Positions 6,321 to 11,956 of a stretch of DNA of 11,956 bases are shown in pieces. The number at the start of each line of letters is the position of its first letter. Position 1 is the stretch's first letter. Source of the stretch: an uncultured Amaricoccus sp. (GTDB lineage Bacteria > Pseudomonadota > Alphaproteobacteria > Rhodobacterales > Rhodobacteraceae); the NCBI RefSeq assembly GCF_937858865.1, contig NZ_CALLYO010000517.1, positions 1 through 11,956 of the forward strand. Reading direction: 5' to 3'. Position numbers and translations under genes: made by a program. Under the pieces are notes generated by a model, which was not told where the DNA came from, ran no database searches, and saw only the letters and a list, made by a program, of their open reading frames with translations.

Positions 6321-6833
6321 CTATTCCTCCTCGCGCTCGGCGCCGTGGTGGTCGATCGATTCCTCGCCGTCCCGCTCGGCGTCCGCGGGCGCCGTCGCGA
6401 TCCGGCTCGAGAGCCACTGGAAGAGGCCGAGCGCGACCAGCGCGAACATCGACGCGGCGAAGAGGGCGGCGGGATAGACCGCCTTGGTGATGTCGCTGCG
6501 GCCGGTCTCGAAGACCATCACCAGCGCCTCGAGCGAGACGGCGATGACGATGATGGTGATGAACTTGGTCAGAGACCGCCGCGCCTCCACCGCCGAGCGC
6601 AGCTCCTTGCGACGCAGGATCTCCTCCTCGGCGATGAACTTCGAGGTCTCGATCAGGGCGAAGCCGACGATGACGAGCCCGGCGCTGTCGAGGACGTCGA
6701 GCACCTCGCCGGCGCGGAAGGCCTGGACCAGCTCCCAGATCGCCATGCCGAGCAGCACGAGCGCCAGCGCCATCAGGAAGGCCGTGGCGAGCGCGTAGTA
6801 GAGCAGCGCGATCCGTCCGTAGAGCGTCTTCAT
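6321..6833 (-). CDS. Conserved-looking four-helix inner-membrane protein, function unknown
   Basis: The 170-residue product has four predicted transmembrane helices (about 8-36, 44-64, 90-110 and 118-141). A charged cytoplasmic-looking loop (EEEILRRKELRSAVEARR) lies between helices two and three, and the highly acidic C-terminal tail ends in EEE. Acidic residues lie in or next to helices (E34, D46, D49, E61, E102), unusual enough to suggest ion or partner interaction. I believe proteins like this are common in Alphaproteobacteria, but I know no established function. The layout, with a short loop after a VLDSAGLVIVGFALIE helix, loosely recalls the PsiE phosphate-starvation family; this is only a resemblance. 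The ATG at 6833 has GAGAGGGG upstream. An open frame continues to 6974, but that extension lacks a hydrophobic pattern and overlaps the promoter side of the divergent small gene. Confidence 0.82.
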   Translation of the reverse strand: MKTLYGRIALLYYALATAFLMALALVLLGMAIWELVQAFRAGEVLDVLDSAGLVIVGFALIETSKFIAEEEILRRKELRSAVEARRSLTKFITIIVIAVSLEALVMVFETGRSDITKAVYPAALFAASMFALVALGLFQWLSSRIATAPADAERDGEESIDHHGAEREEE

Positions 6834-6961
6834 GGCGGCCCCTCTCGCCGACGGGTGGCGCCTCAGCAATAGCTGACCCGCCGACCGCGCGTCCAACGCT
6901 TGTTCCGGGCCGCCGAGTCTGAGAGGGTGGGGGCTGCAACCCCAAGGAGACCGGCCCGAGC

Positions 6962-7117
6962 GTGAGACTTGCATTCCTTCTCGTTGCCGCCACCCTCGCC
7001 GCGGCCTGCGCCCGGCAGGAGCCTGCCGCCGTCCGGACGGCGAGCTATGCGCCCCAGCCCGTTCCCTGCGACGACGGCGGCGACGGCGGCGTTCTCATCG
7101 ACGGGGTCTGCCTCTAG
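6962..7117 (+). CDS. Tiny candidate lipoprotein, 51 residues
   Basis: A short frame begins at GTG 6962 and ends in TAG at 7115-7117. The product begins MRLAFLLVAATLAAACARQ, which looks like a bacterial lipoprotein signal with a charged n-region, a hydrophobic h-region and a lipobox-like LAAAC (lipidated C16). The mature part is about 35 residues, Pro/Ala-rich then Gly/Asp-rich, with two further cysteines (C36 and C50) that could pair. A good AAGGAGA ribosome site (6944-6950) lies 11 bases upstream, a little far. Support for reality comes from the ribosome site, the signal-like start, and the frame ending exactly where the convergent sfsA ends. I recognise no family. The lipobox is imperfect, with Ala rather than Leu at -3, so an ordinary secreted peptide or a chance frame remains possible. 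Confidence 0.6.
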   Translation: MRLAFLLVAATLAAACARQEPAAVRTASYAPQPVPCDDGGDGGVLIDGVCL

Positions 7118-7822
7118 CTAGACCTCGACCGGCAGCGCCTCGCCGATCCTGACCTCGAGGGGATCGATGCGGGTCGCGTGCGCCACCGCCTCCACGCCGG
7201 CCGCCCGGGCGGCGGCGAAGGCGGCGGCATAGGCCGGGTCGATGTCGCCGGCGAGGCTGAAGCCAGCGCAGTCGGTGCGCTGGACGACGTAGAGCATCAC
7301 CGCCCGCTGCCCGGAGGCCGCAATCAGCGCGAGCTCGCGCAGGTGCTTGGCGCCGCGGGCGGTCACGCTGTCGGGGAACTCGGCCAGCGCCCCGCCGCGG
7401 CGGAGATGCACGTTCTTCACCTCCACCCAGGCGTCCGGCCGCCCGGGGCCGGAGAGCAGGAAGTCGATCCGGCTGTTCGTGCCGTAGCGCACCTCGGGCC
7501 GCACGGAGGCATAGCCGGCGAGCGCCGGGATCGCCCCCTCGTCCAGCGCCTCGCGCACCAGGCGGTTCGGCAGCGTGGTGTCGATGCCGGCGAAATGCCC
7601 GCCCCCGAGCTCGACCAGCCGCCAGGCGAAGGCGAGCTTGCGGCGCGGGTCGCCGGAGGGCTCGAGCCAGACGGTCGTGCCGGGCAGGTTCAGCCCGAGC
7701 ATGGCCCCCGGGTTGGCGCAATGCGCCGTCACCTCGCGCCCGTCTTCCAGGCTGACGTCGGCGAGGAATCGTTTATACCGGCGCAGGAGCGTGCCGCGGA
7801 CCAGGGGACTGACGAAGCGCAT
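7118..7822 (-). CDS. sfsA: SfsA family DNA/RNA nuclease (sugar fermentation stimulation protein homologue)
   Basis: The product has 234 residues, exactly the usual SfsA length. The N-terminal OB-like half contains the family signature HCANPGAM (34-41). The C-terminal half has PD-(D/E)XK-type nuclease elements: SRIDFLL (D120), WVEVKNVHL (E134, K136) and FPDSVTARGAKHLREL (149-164). SfsA was named in E. coli for stimulating maltose metabolism genes, and family members bind and cleave nucleic acid; the cellular role in this organism is unknown. The ATG at 7822 gives the family's expected MRFVSPLVRG start. The frame stays open to 8449, but that extension is antisense to the next gene and lacks family sequence. 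Only 36 bases separate this start from the divergent MoaB/CinA-like gene. Its TAG stop abuts the convergent small gene's stop with no spacer. Confidence 0.95.
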   Translation of the reverse strand: MRFVSPLVRGTLLRRYKRFLADVSLEDGREVTAHCANPGAMLGLNLPGTTVWLEPSGDPRRKLAFAWRLVELGGGHFAGIDTTLPNRLVREALDEGAIPALAGYASVRPEVRYGTNSRIDFLLSGPGRPDAWVEVKNVHLRRGGALAEFPDSVTARGAKHLRELALIAASGQRAVMLYVVQRTDCAGFSLAGDIDPAYAAAFAAARAAGVEAVAHATRIDPLEVRIGEALPVEV

Positions 7823-7858
7823 CGCGAAAGACTTAACCCATGCCGGCACGAGGACAAG

Positions 7859-8584
7859 ATGCCGAACCCGACCGCCGCCATGCTGACCATCGGAGACGAG
7901 ATCCTCTCCGGCCGCACCCGCGACAGCAACATGCCGCATCTCGCCCAGGCCGTCGCCGCCCGCGGCATCCGCCTGCGCGAGACCCGCGTCGTCCCCGACG
8001 AGATGGCGGAGATCGTCGCGGCGCTGAACGCCGTGCGCACGCGCTACACCCACGTCTTCACCTCGGGCGGCATCGGGCCGACCCACGACGACATCACCGC
8101 CGACGCGGTGGCGGCGGCCTTCGGCGTCGGCATCGACGTGCGCGAGGACGCCCGTGCCATCCTCGCGCTCAACTACGCCAATCCCGAGGTCGAGCTGAAC
8201 CCGGCCCGCCTGCGCATGGCGCGCATCCCGGACGGGGCGGCGCTGATCGAGAACCCGATCTCGCGCGCGCCCGGCTTCTCGATCGGCAACGTCCATGTCA
8301 TGGCCGGGGTGCCGGCGGTCTTCGAGGCGATGCTGGCGGGATTGCTGCCGCGGCTGAGCGGCGGGCAGCCGCTCATCTCGGACAGCCTGCGGGTGGATCG
8401 GCCCGAGGGCGAGGTGGCGGGGCCGCTGCGGCTGGTGGCCGAGGCGCATCCAGGCGTCTCGATCGGCAGCTACCCCTTCACCTCCTCCGGCCGGTTCGGC
8501 TCGAACCTCGTCGCCCGCAGCGAGGATCCGGCGGCGCTCGCTGCGGCGATGGCGGCGCTGCGGAAGATGGCGGCCGAGCTCTAG
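7859..8584 (+). CDS. MoaB/CinA-N-type molybdopterin-binding-fold protein (COG1058-like)
   Basis: This 241-residue protein carries the MoaB/Mog fold near its start: AAMLTIGDEILSGRTRDSN (6-24) and the diagnostic TSGGIGPTHDDITADAV (68-84). Further sequence (NPISRAPGFSIGNVHVMAGVP) matches the single-domain proteins usually named competence/damage-inducible protein A. It lacks the roughly 160-residue C-terminal amidase domain of full-length CinA, so the nicotinamide-nucleotide amidase reaction should not be assumed. The molybdopterin-like domain in CinA relatives has been linked to hydrolysis of ADP-ribose-type compounds; whether this stand-alone form does that is unknown. GAGGACAAG just before the ATG is a good ribosome site. 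The gene is divergent from sfsA by 36 bases and ends in a TAG abutting the opposite-strand stop of the 66-residue gene. Confidence 0.92.
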   Translation: MPNPTAAMLTIGDEILSGRTRDSNMPHLAQAVAARGIRLRETRVVPDEMAEIVAALNAVRTRYTHVFTSGGIGPTHDDITADAVAAAFGVGIDVREDARAILALNYANPEVELNPARLRMARIPDGAALIENPISRAPGFSIGNVHVMAGVPAVFEAMLAGLLPRLSGGQPLISDSLRVDRPEGEVAGPLRLVAEAHPGVSIGSYPFTSSGRFGSNLVARSEDPAALAAAMAALRKMAAEL

Positions 8585-8785
8585 CTATTCGGCCGGCACG
8601 CTCGCCGGCGGGCTCTCCGCCGCCGGGGAATCGGGCGCGTTCGGCACGTCGGCGGTGCCGCCGAGCGCGTCGCCGAGCCACCAGAAGACGAGGCCGACGG
8701 CGAAGAGGACGGCGAGCGCCATCCCGATCAGCGGGACGGCATGCCGGCGGACCTCCTTCGGCGTGTTCGTGTCATGGGGTGCCAT
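8585..8785 (-). CDS. Small single-helix membrane protein, function unknown
   Basis: The 66-residue product has a short charged N-terminus (MAPHDTNTPKEVRRH), one transmembrane helix (about 17-38, containing FAVGLVFWWLGDALG) and a flexible Pro/Ala/Ser/Glu tail. The positive residues before the helix predict an N-in topology with the tail in the periplasm. GAGGAGGG lies a few bases before the ATG at 8785, an excellent ribosome site, so translation is credible. I recognise no family function, and low-complexity tails like this are hard to assign. It is divergent from the K+/H+ antiporter gene across 122 bases and stop-to-stop with the MoaB/CinA-like gene. Confidence 0.78.
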   Translation of the reverse strand: MAPHDTNTPKEVRRHAVPLIGMALAVLFAVGLVFWWLGDALGGTADVPNAPDSPAAESPPASVPAE

Positions 8786-8844
8786 GCGGACCCTCCTCTC
8801 GACAGGTCTTCCCGGAACAACCGCCCGCGGCCGCCGTCGTTCCC

Positions 8845-8874
8845 TTGCGCTCGGCTTCCGCCGCCCCGCATAGT
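8845..8874 (+). promoter_or_regulatory. Possible sigma-70-type promoter for the antiporter gene
   Basis: TTGCGC (8845-8850) and CATAGT (8869-8874) are separated by 18 bases, and the -10-like box ends 33 bases before the antiporter ATG. The boxes match consensus at only 3/6 and 4/6, so this is a candidate only. It lies in the 122-base divergent gap. Confidence 0.28.
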
Positions 8875-8907
8875 CCTCGGGCTTCCCGCAGCCAGGAGCC
8901 GCCGCGC

Positions 8908-10743
8908 ATGCTCGGCCTCGACCTCGTGAACACGGCGATCTTCGTGGGCGCGGCGCTCGTGCTGATCGGCATCTTCTCGAGCCTGATCGCCACCCGCGCC
9001 GGGGCGCCGCTGCTGCTCGTCTTCCTGGTGGTCGGCATGCTGGCCGGGCAGGACGGGCCGGGCGGGATCGTCTACAACGACTATTCGCAGACCTACCTCG
9101 TCGGCATGGTGGCGCTGTCGATCATCCTCTTCGACGGCGGACTGCGCACCCGGCTCTCCGACTTCCGCGGCGTGCTCGCCCCCTCGCTGCTGCTCGCGAC
9201 CGTCGGGGTCATCGTCACGGCGGCGGTCGCGGGGGCGGCGGGGTGGCTGGTGCTCGACCTCGATCCGAAGGGCGCGCTGCTGCTCGGCACCATCATCGCC
9301 TCGACCGATGCGGCGGCGGTCTTCTTCCTGGTGCGCACCGGCGGGCTGCGGCTGCAGCACCGGGTGGGGGCGACGCTGGAGATCGAGTCGGGGACCAACG
9401 ATCCGATCGCGGTCTTCCTCGTCATCGTGCTGACCAAGTTCATCCTGGCCGGCGGCGAGACGCCGCTGGCCGAGCTCGGCACCGAGCTGGCGCTCGAGGC
9501 GGCGATCGGCGCCGTCTTCGGGCTGGCCGGGGGCTTCTCGCTCGTCGGGATGCTGAACGGCATCGCCATGCCGGGCGGGCTGCATCCGCTCTTCGTGGTG
9601 GCCGGGGCGGTGACGATCTCGGCCTTCACCTCGCTCGTCGGCGGCAGCGGGCTGCTCGCGATCTACGTGGCCGGGCTCGTGGTGGCGAACCGGCCGGTGC
9701 GGGCCTATCCCTCGATCGTCGGCTTCCACGACGCGGCGACCTGGCTCTGCCAGATCGTGATGTTCCTGCTGCTCGGGCTACTGGTGACGCCGCACACGCT
9801 CTGGGACTATGCGCCGCAGGGGCTGCTGGTGGCGGCCGTGCTGATCCTGGTGGCGCGGCCGCTGGCGGTCTGGATCTGCACCTGGGGCTTCGGCTTCGCG
9901 GTGCGGGAGAAGCTCTTCATCGCCTGGGTGGGGCTGCGCGGGGCGGTCTCGATCTTCCTCGCCACCATCCCGATGCTGGCCGGGATCCCGAATGCGACCG
10001 CCTATTTCAACATCGCCTTCTTCGTCGTGCTCGTCTCGATGCTGGTGCAGGGGTCGACGCTGACCGGCGCGGCGCGGTGGCTCGGGGTGGCGCTGAAGCG
10101 GAGCAAGCATGCGACGAGCCGGGTGGAGATCGACGTCCCCGGCCAGACCGAGCAGGAGATGGTCGGCTACCCGGTGACGCCGGACAGCGTCATCCTGGGG
10201 CTGAACCGGCTGCCGGGCTGGGCGCGGGTGGTGATGGTGGTGCGCGGCGGGGCGATCCTCGGGCCGGCCGAGGCGGGGGCGCTCCGGCCGGGCGACTACT
10301 GCTACTTCCTGGTCGGGCGCGACCGGGTGCCGCGGCTCGACACGCTCTTCCGCGAGAGCCCGGACGTGGCGCGGCGGCTGGGGCTGCTCTTCGGCGAGAT
10401 GCCGCTCCGGAGCGAGACGCTGGTCAGCGAAATCGAGAGCTTCTACGGGCTCGACTTCGGCGAGCATCCGGCGGAGGCGACGCTGGCGGAATGGGCGAGC
10501 CTGCGGCTCGGCGGCCGGCCGGTGCCGGGCGCGACCGTGCGCATCCCGAAGGGGACGCTGGTGGTGCGGCGGCTGGAAGCGGGGCGGATCGCCGCCCTGG
10601 GGCTGCAGCTCGACGAGCTGCTGCAGGTCGAGCCGGACGACAAGCTGCTGGCGCGGCTGGAGGCCGAGGCCGACGAGCTGAGCGGGCTCCGCCGCTGGCT
10701 GGCCCGCCTCTACCCGCAGCCGACGCGGAACCCGCGCGGCTGA
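8908..10743 (+). CDS. nhaP2: Potassium/proton antiporter, NhaP2/CvrA type (CPA1 family)
   Basis: This 611-residue inner-membrane protein begins with about twelve hydrophobic segments of the Na+/H+ exchanger domain (residues about 8-390). Motifs characteristic of NhaP2/CvrA are ASTDAAAVF (D134), EIESGTNDPIAVF (E160, T163-N164-D165-P166) and WVGLRGAVSIF (342-349). The cytoplasmic C-terminal part (from about 400) begins VEIDVPGQTEQEMVGYPV and looks like a TrkA_C/RCK_C ligand-binding domain. A further CorC_HlyC-type domain (about 490-590) follows. Relatives export K+ (or Na+) in exchange for H+ in volume and ion homeostasis, and the C-terminal domains probably gate transport by a bound nucleotide or other ligand. 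The ATG at 8908 has CAGGAG ten bases upstream. An apparent longer frame upstream is non-coding. The gene stands alone on its strand, convergent with the DUF3422 gene. Confidence 0.95.
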   Translation: MLGLDLVNTAIFVGAALVLIGIFSSLIATRAGAPLLLVFLVVGMLAGQDGPGGIVYNDYSQTYLVGMVALSIILFDGGLRTRLSDFRGVLAPSLLLATVGVIVTAAVAGAAGWLVLDLDPKGALLLGTIIASTDAAAVFFLVRTGGLRLQHRVGATLEIESGTNDPIAVFLVIVLTKFILAGGETPLAELGTELALEAAIGAVFGLAGGFSLVGMLNGIAMPGGLHPLFVVAGAVTISAFTSLVGGSGLLAIYVAGLVVANRPVRAYPSIVGFHDAATWLCQIVMFLLLGLLVTPHTLWDYAPQGLLVAAVLILVARPLAVWICTWGFGFAVREKLFIAWVGLRGAVSIFLATIPMLAGIPNATAYFNIAFFVVLVSMLVQGSTLTGAARWLGVALKRSKHATSRVEIDVPGQTEQEMVGYPVTPDSVILGLNRLPGWARVVMVVRGGAILGPAEAGALRPGDYCYFLVGRDRVPRLDTLFRESPDVARRLGLLFGEMPLRSETLVSEIESFYGLDFGEHPAEATLAEWASLRLGGRPVPGATVRIPKGTLVVRRLEAGRIAALGLQLDELLQVEPDDKLLARLEAEADELSGLRRWLARLYPQPTRNPRG

Positions 10744-10752
10744 GCCGGTGCC

Positions 10753-10766
10753 GGGCACGCGTGCCC
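10753..10766. terminator. 14-bp GC palindrome after the antiporter gene
   Basis: GGGCACGCGTGCCC is a perfect palindrome starting ten bases past the antiporter stop. It could fold as a five-base-pair stem with a CGCG loop. No T-run follows, although the sequence soon becomes AT-rich (10780-10800). It lies between convergent genes, where a terminator is expected. Confidence 0.4.
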
Positions 10767-10804
10767 CCCGCCGAGGATCATTGAAATTGCTGGATTATTT
10801 CCGG

Positions 10805-10825
10805 CGTATAGACAACGTATAGACA
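10805..10825. repeat. Tandem 10-bp direct repeat (11-base period) in an AT-rich patch
   Basis: CGTATAGACA occurs at 10805-10814 and again at 10816-10825, separated by a single A. It sits in the 87-base gap between two convergent genes, next to ATTGAAATTGCTGGATTATT, which is strikingly AT-rich for this window. The role is unknown: a protein-binding site in direct-repeat format, a relic of an insertion, or replication slippage. Confidence 0.6.
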
Positions 10826-10830
10826 GACGG

Positions 10831-11956
10831 TCAGTGCCGGTCGGGTCCGGGGCCGTGGCCGAGGCGGGCGCGGATGCGGCGGACGAGGAGCCAGACGATC
10901 AGCACGACCGGGAGGGTGAGGAGCGCGAGGAGCGCCGGCTTGTCGAGCCCGAGCGGCTCGGCGAGCGGGGCGAAGACGCCGGCGGCGAGGTTGACGGCAT
11001 AGTAGCTGATCGCCACGACCGACAGGCCCTCGACCGTCTCCTGCAGGCGGAGCTGCAGCGCGGCGCGGCGGTCCATGCCGCGCAGCACCTCGACGTTCTG
11101 CGCCTGGTTGTTCACGTCGACGCGGGTGCGCAGCAGGTTCGCCGCCCGCTCGGCGCGGGCGGAGAGCTCCTCGAGCCGTTCCTTGGCCGAGCGGCAGGTG
11201 CGCATCGCCGGGTCGAAGCGGCGGACCATGAACTCGGAGAAGAGCTGCCGGCCGCCGATCCGCTCCTCGCGCAGCACGTCGATGCGCTGCTTCACGATGG
11301 TCTCGTAGGCGCCGGCGGCGCCGAAGCGGAAGGCGCTGGTCGAGGCGAGATGCTCGATCTCGGCCGACATGCGCAGCAGCTGGTCGAGCGTCTCGGCCTC
11401 GCGGCCGGTGGCGTCGGCCATGCCGGCGACGAGCTCGGAGAGCTCGCGGTCGATGCGCGCCACCGCCGCCGCCACCTCGCGGGCGAGCGGCAGCGTCAGC
11501 ATGGCCATGCACTTGTACATCTCGATCTCGAGCAGGCGCTGGGTGATCCGCCCCAGCCGGCGCCGGCCGATGCCCGGCACCGCGAAGACGAGCAGGCGGC
11601 CGTGGCCGTGCTCGTCGATGTGGAAGTCGGCGGCGATCACCGCCTCGCCGTCCACCACCCGGCTGACCGCGAGGCTTTCCGGCACGAACCATTTCGGCAG
11701 GTCGCGGGCGATGCGGGTCTCGACCTCGCCGGGCTCCACCGTCTCGATGCGCACGAGGCAGGAGCTCACCACCTTGCCGGGCGCCGCCGCCAGCCAGTCG
11801 GCCGGGAAGAGGTCGAACATCTCGCCCGAGAAGGGCCGGGGGTCCACGCCGTCGGCGAAGAGGGTGTAGGTCACGAACTCGGTGTGCATCTCCCATTTCA
11901 GGAAGCCGCGGCCGAGCGGGCCGTAGAAGTGGCTGGCGCCCGGCGGCGGATGCGGC
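10831..11956 (-). CDS. DUF3422 family membrane protein, 5' end outside window
   Basis: The frame is open to the right edge and gives 374 visible residues, with no start within it that fits the family. The sequence upstream of the internal ATG at 11889 reads HFYGPLGRGFLKWE, a conserved DUF3422 element, so that ATG is internal. Typical members have about 420-450 residues, so a few dozen N-terminal residues are missing. The visible part has an alpha/beta N-terminal region, a long helical region (visible residues about 155-310) and two C-terminal transmembrane helices (about 310-332 and 341-359) joined by a short loop, ending in a basic, Arg-rich tail. The first helix ends SYYAVNL. The long helix followed by two terminal membrane helices resembles CorA-type metal transporters, but the GMN signature is absent. 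Function is uncharacterised. The gene is convergent with the antiporter. Confidence 0.92.
   Translation of the reverse strand, partial: PHPPPGASHFYGPLGRGFLKWEMHTEFVTYTLFADGVDPRPFSGEMFDLFPADWLAAAPGKVVSSCLVRIETVEPGEVETRIARDLPKWFVPESLAVSRVVDGEAVIAADFHIDEHGHGRLLVFAVPGIGRRRLGRITQRLLEIEMYKCMAMLTLPLAREVAAAVARIDRELSELVAGMADATGREAETLDQLLRMSAEIEHLASTSAFRFGAAGAYETIVKQRIDVLREERIGGRQLFSEFMVRRFDPAMRTCRSAKERLEELSARAERAANLLRTRVDVNNQAQNVEVLRGMDRRAALQLRLQETVEGLSVVAISYYAVNLAAGVFAPLAEPLGLDKPALLALLTLPVVLIVWLLVRRIRARLGHGPGPDRH

Noticed and set aside
7823..8449. An N-terminal extension of SfsA.
   Set aside because: It is antisense to the MoaB/CinA-like gene, lacks SfsA features, and the ATG at 7822 gives the standard 234-residue length.
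7840..10743. A single 967-residue plus-strand protein ending in the antiporter.
   Set aside because: The first 355 or so residues are an Arg/Ala/Gly-rich shadow of the MoaB/CinA-like gene. The antiporter has its own ribosome site and ATG at 8908 at the family's normal start.
1..11956. CRISPR arrays, tRNA or rRNA genes, insertion sequences, phage genes and toxin-antitoxin pairs.
   Set aside because: I found no regularly spaced repeats, tRNA-like cloverleaf, transposase or integrase motifs, or paired small toxin-like genes anywhere in the window.

Overview
The window is about 70% GC, dense, and coding on both strands, with no tRNA, rRNA, CRISPR array, transposase or phage gene. Several proteins (a type I methionine aminopeptidase beginning VDDF, SfsA, a DUF3422 protein, a 118-residue DMT/DUF486 protein, a membrane-anchored LuxR-type regulator) read like those of high-GC Alphaproteobacteria, most probably the Rhodobacterales/Paracoccaceae. 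That placement comes from recognising families and was not computed. It looks like ordinary chromosome. No intergenic stretch exceeds 300 bases; the longest, about 120-150 bases, are described below.

Bases 1-4826 are all on the minus strand and read right to left. A glutamine-synthetase-family gamma-glutamylamide synthetase (3462-4826) is followed after 10 bases by an aldehyde dehydrogenase (2069-3451). After a 28-bp perfect palindrome comes a tightly packed trio: a periplasmic PepSY protein (1668-1922), cytochrome b561 (1123-1668) and a two-helix membrane LuxR-type regulator (595-1101). Last is an iron-containing alcohol dehydrogenase that runs off the left edge (1-523). The synthetase, alcohol dehydrogenase and aldehyde dehydrogenase suggest a gamma-glutamyl route for breaking down an amine or amino alcohol. 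The central trio looks like a separate membrane redox/regulatory cassette lying between them.

From 4827 to 8785 the genes are housekeeping or small membrane genes in alternating directions. They are map (+), a DMT/DUF486 protein (-), a four-helix membrane protein of unknown role (-), a tiny candidate lipoprotein (+), sfsA (-), a MoaB/CinA-N-like molybdopterin-binding-fold protein (+) and a 66-residue single-helix protein (-). Two convergent pairs share the same zero-spacing CTCTAGCTA stop junction, in which one TAGCTA palindrome gives both genes their stop codons.

From 8786 to the end lie a K+/H+ antiporter of the NhaP2/CvrA type (8908-10743, +) and, convergent to it, a DUF3422 protein whose 5' end is outside the window (10831-11956, -). 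The 87 bases between them hold a GC palindrome and an unusually AT-rich patch with a tandem 11-bp repeat.

I see no clear undescribed defence, mobile or biosynthetic system. The best leads are the PepSY/cytochrome b561/membrane-LuxR cassette, the CorA-like architecture of the DUF3422 protein, and the short structured intergenic elements.
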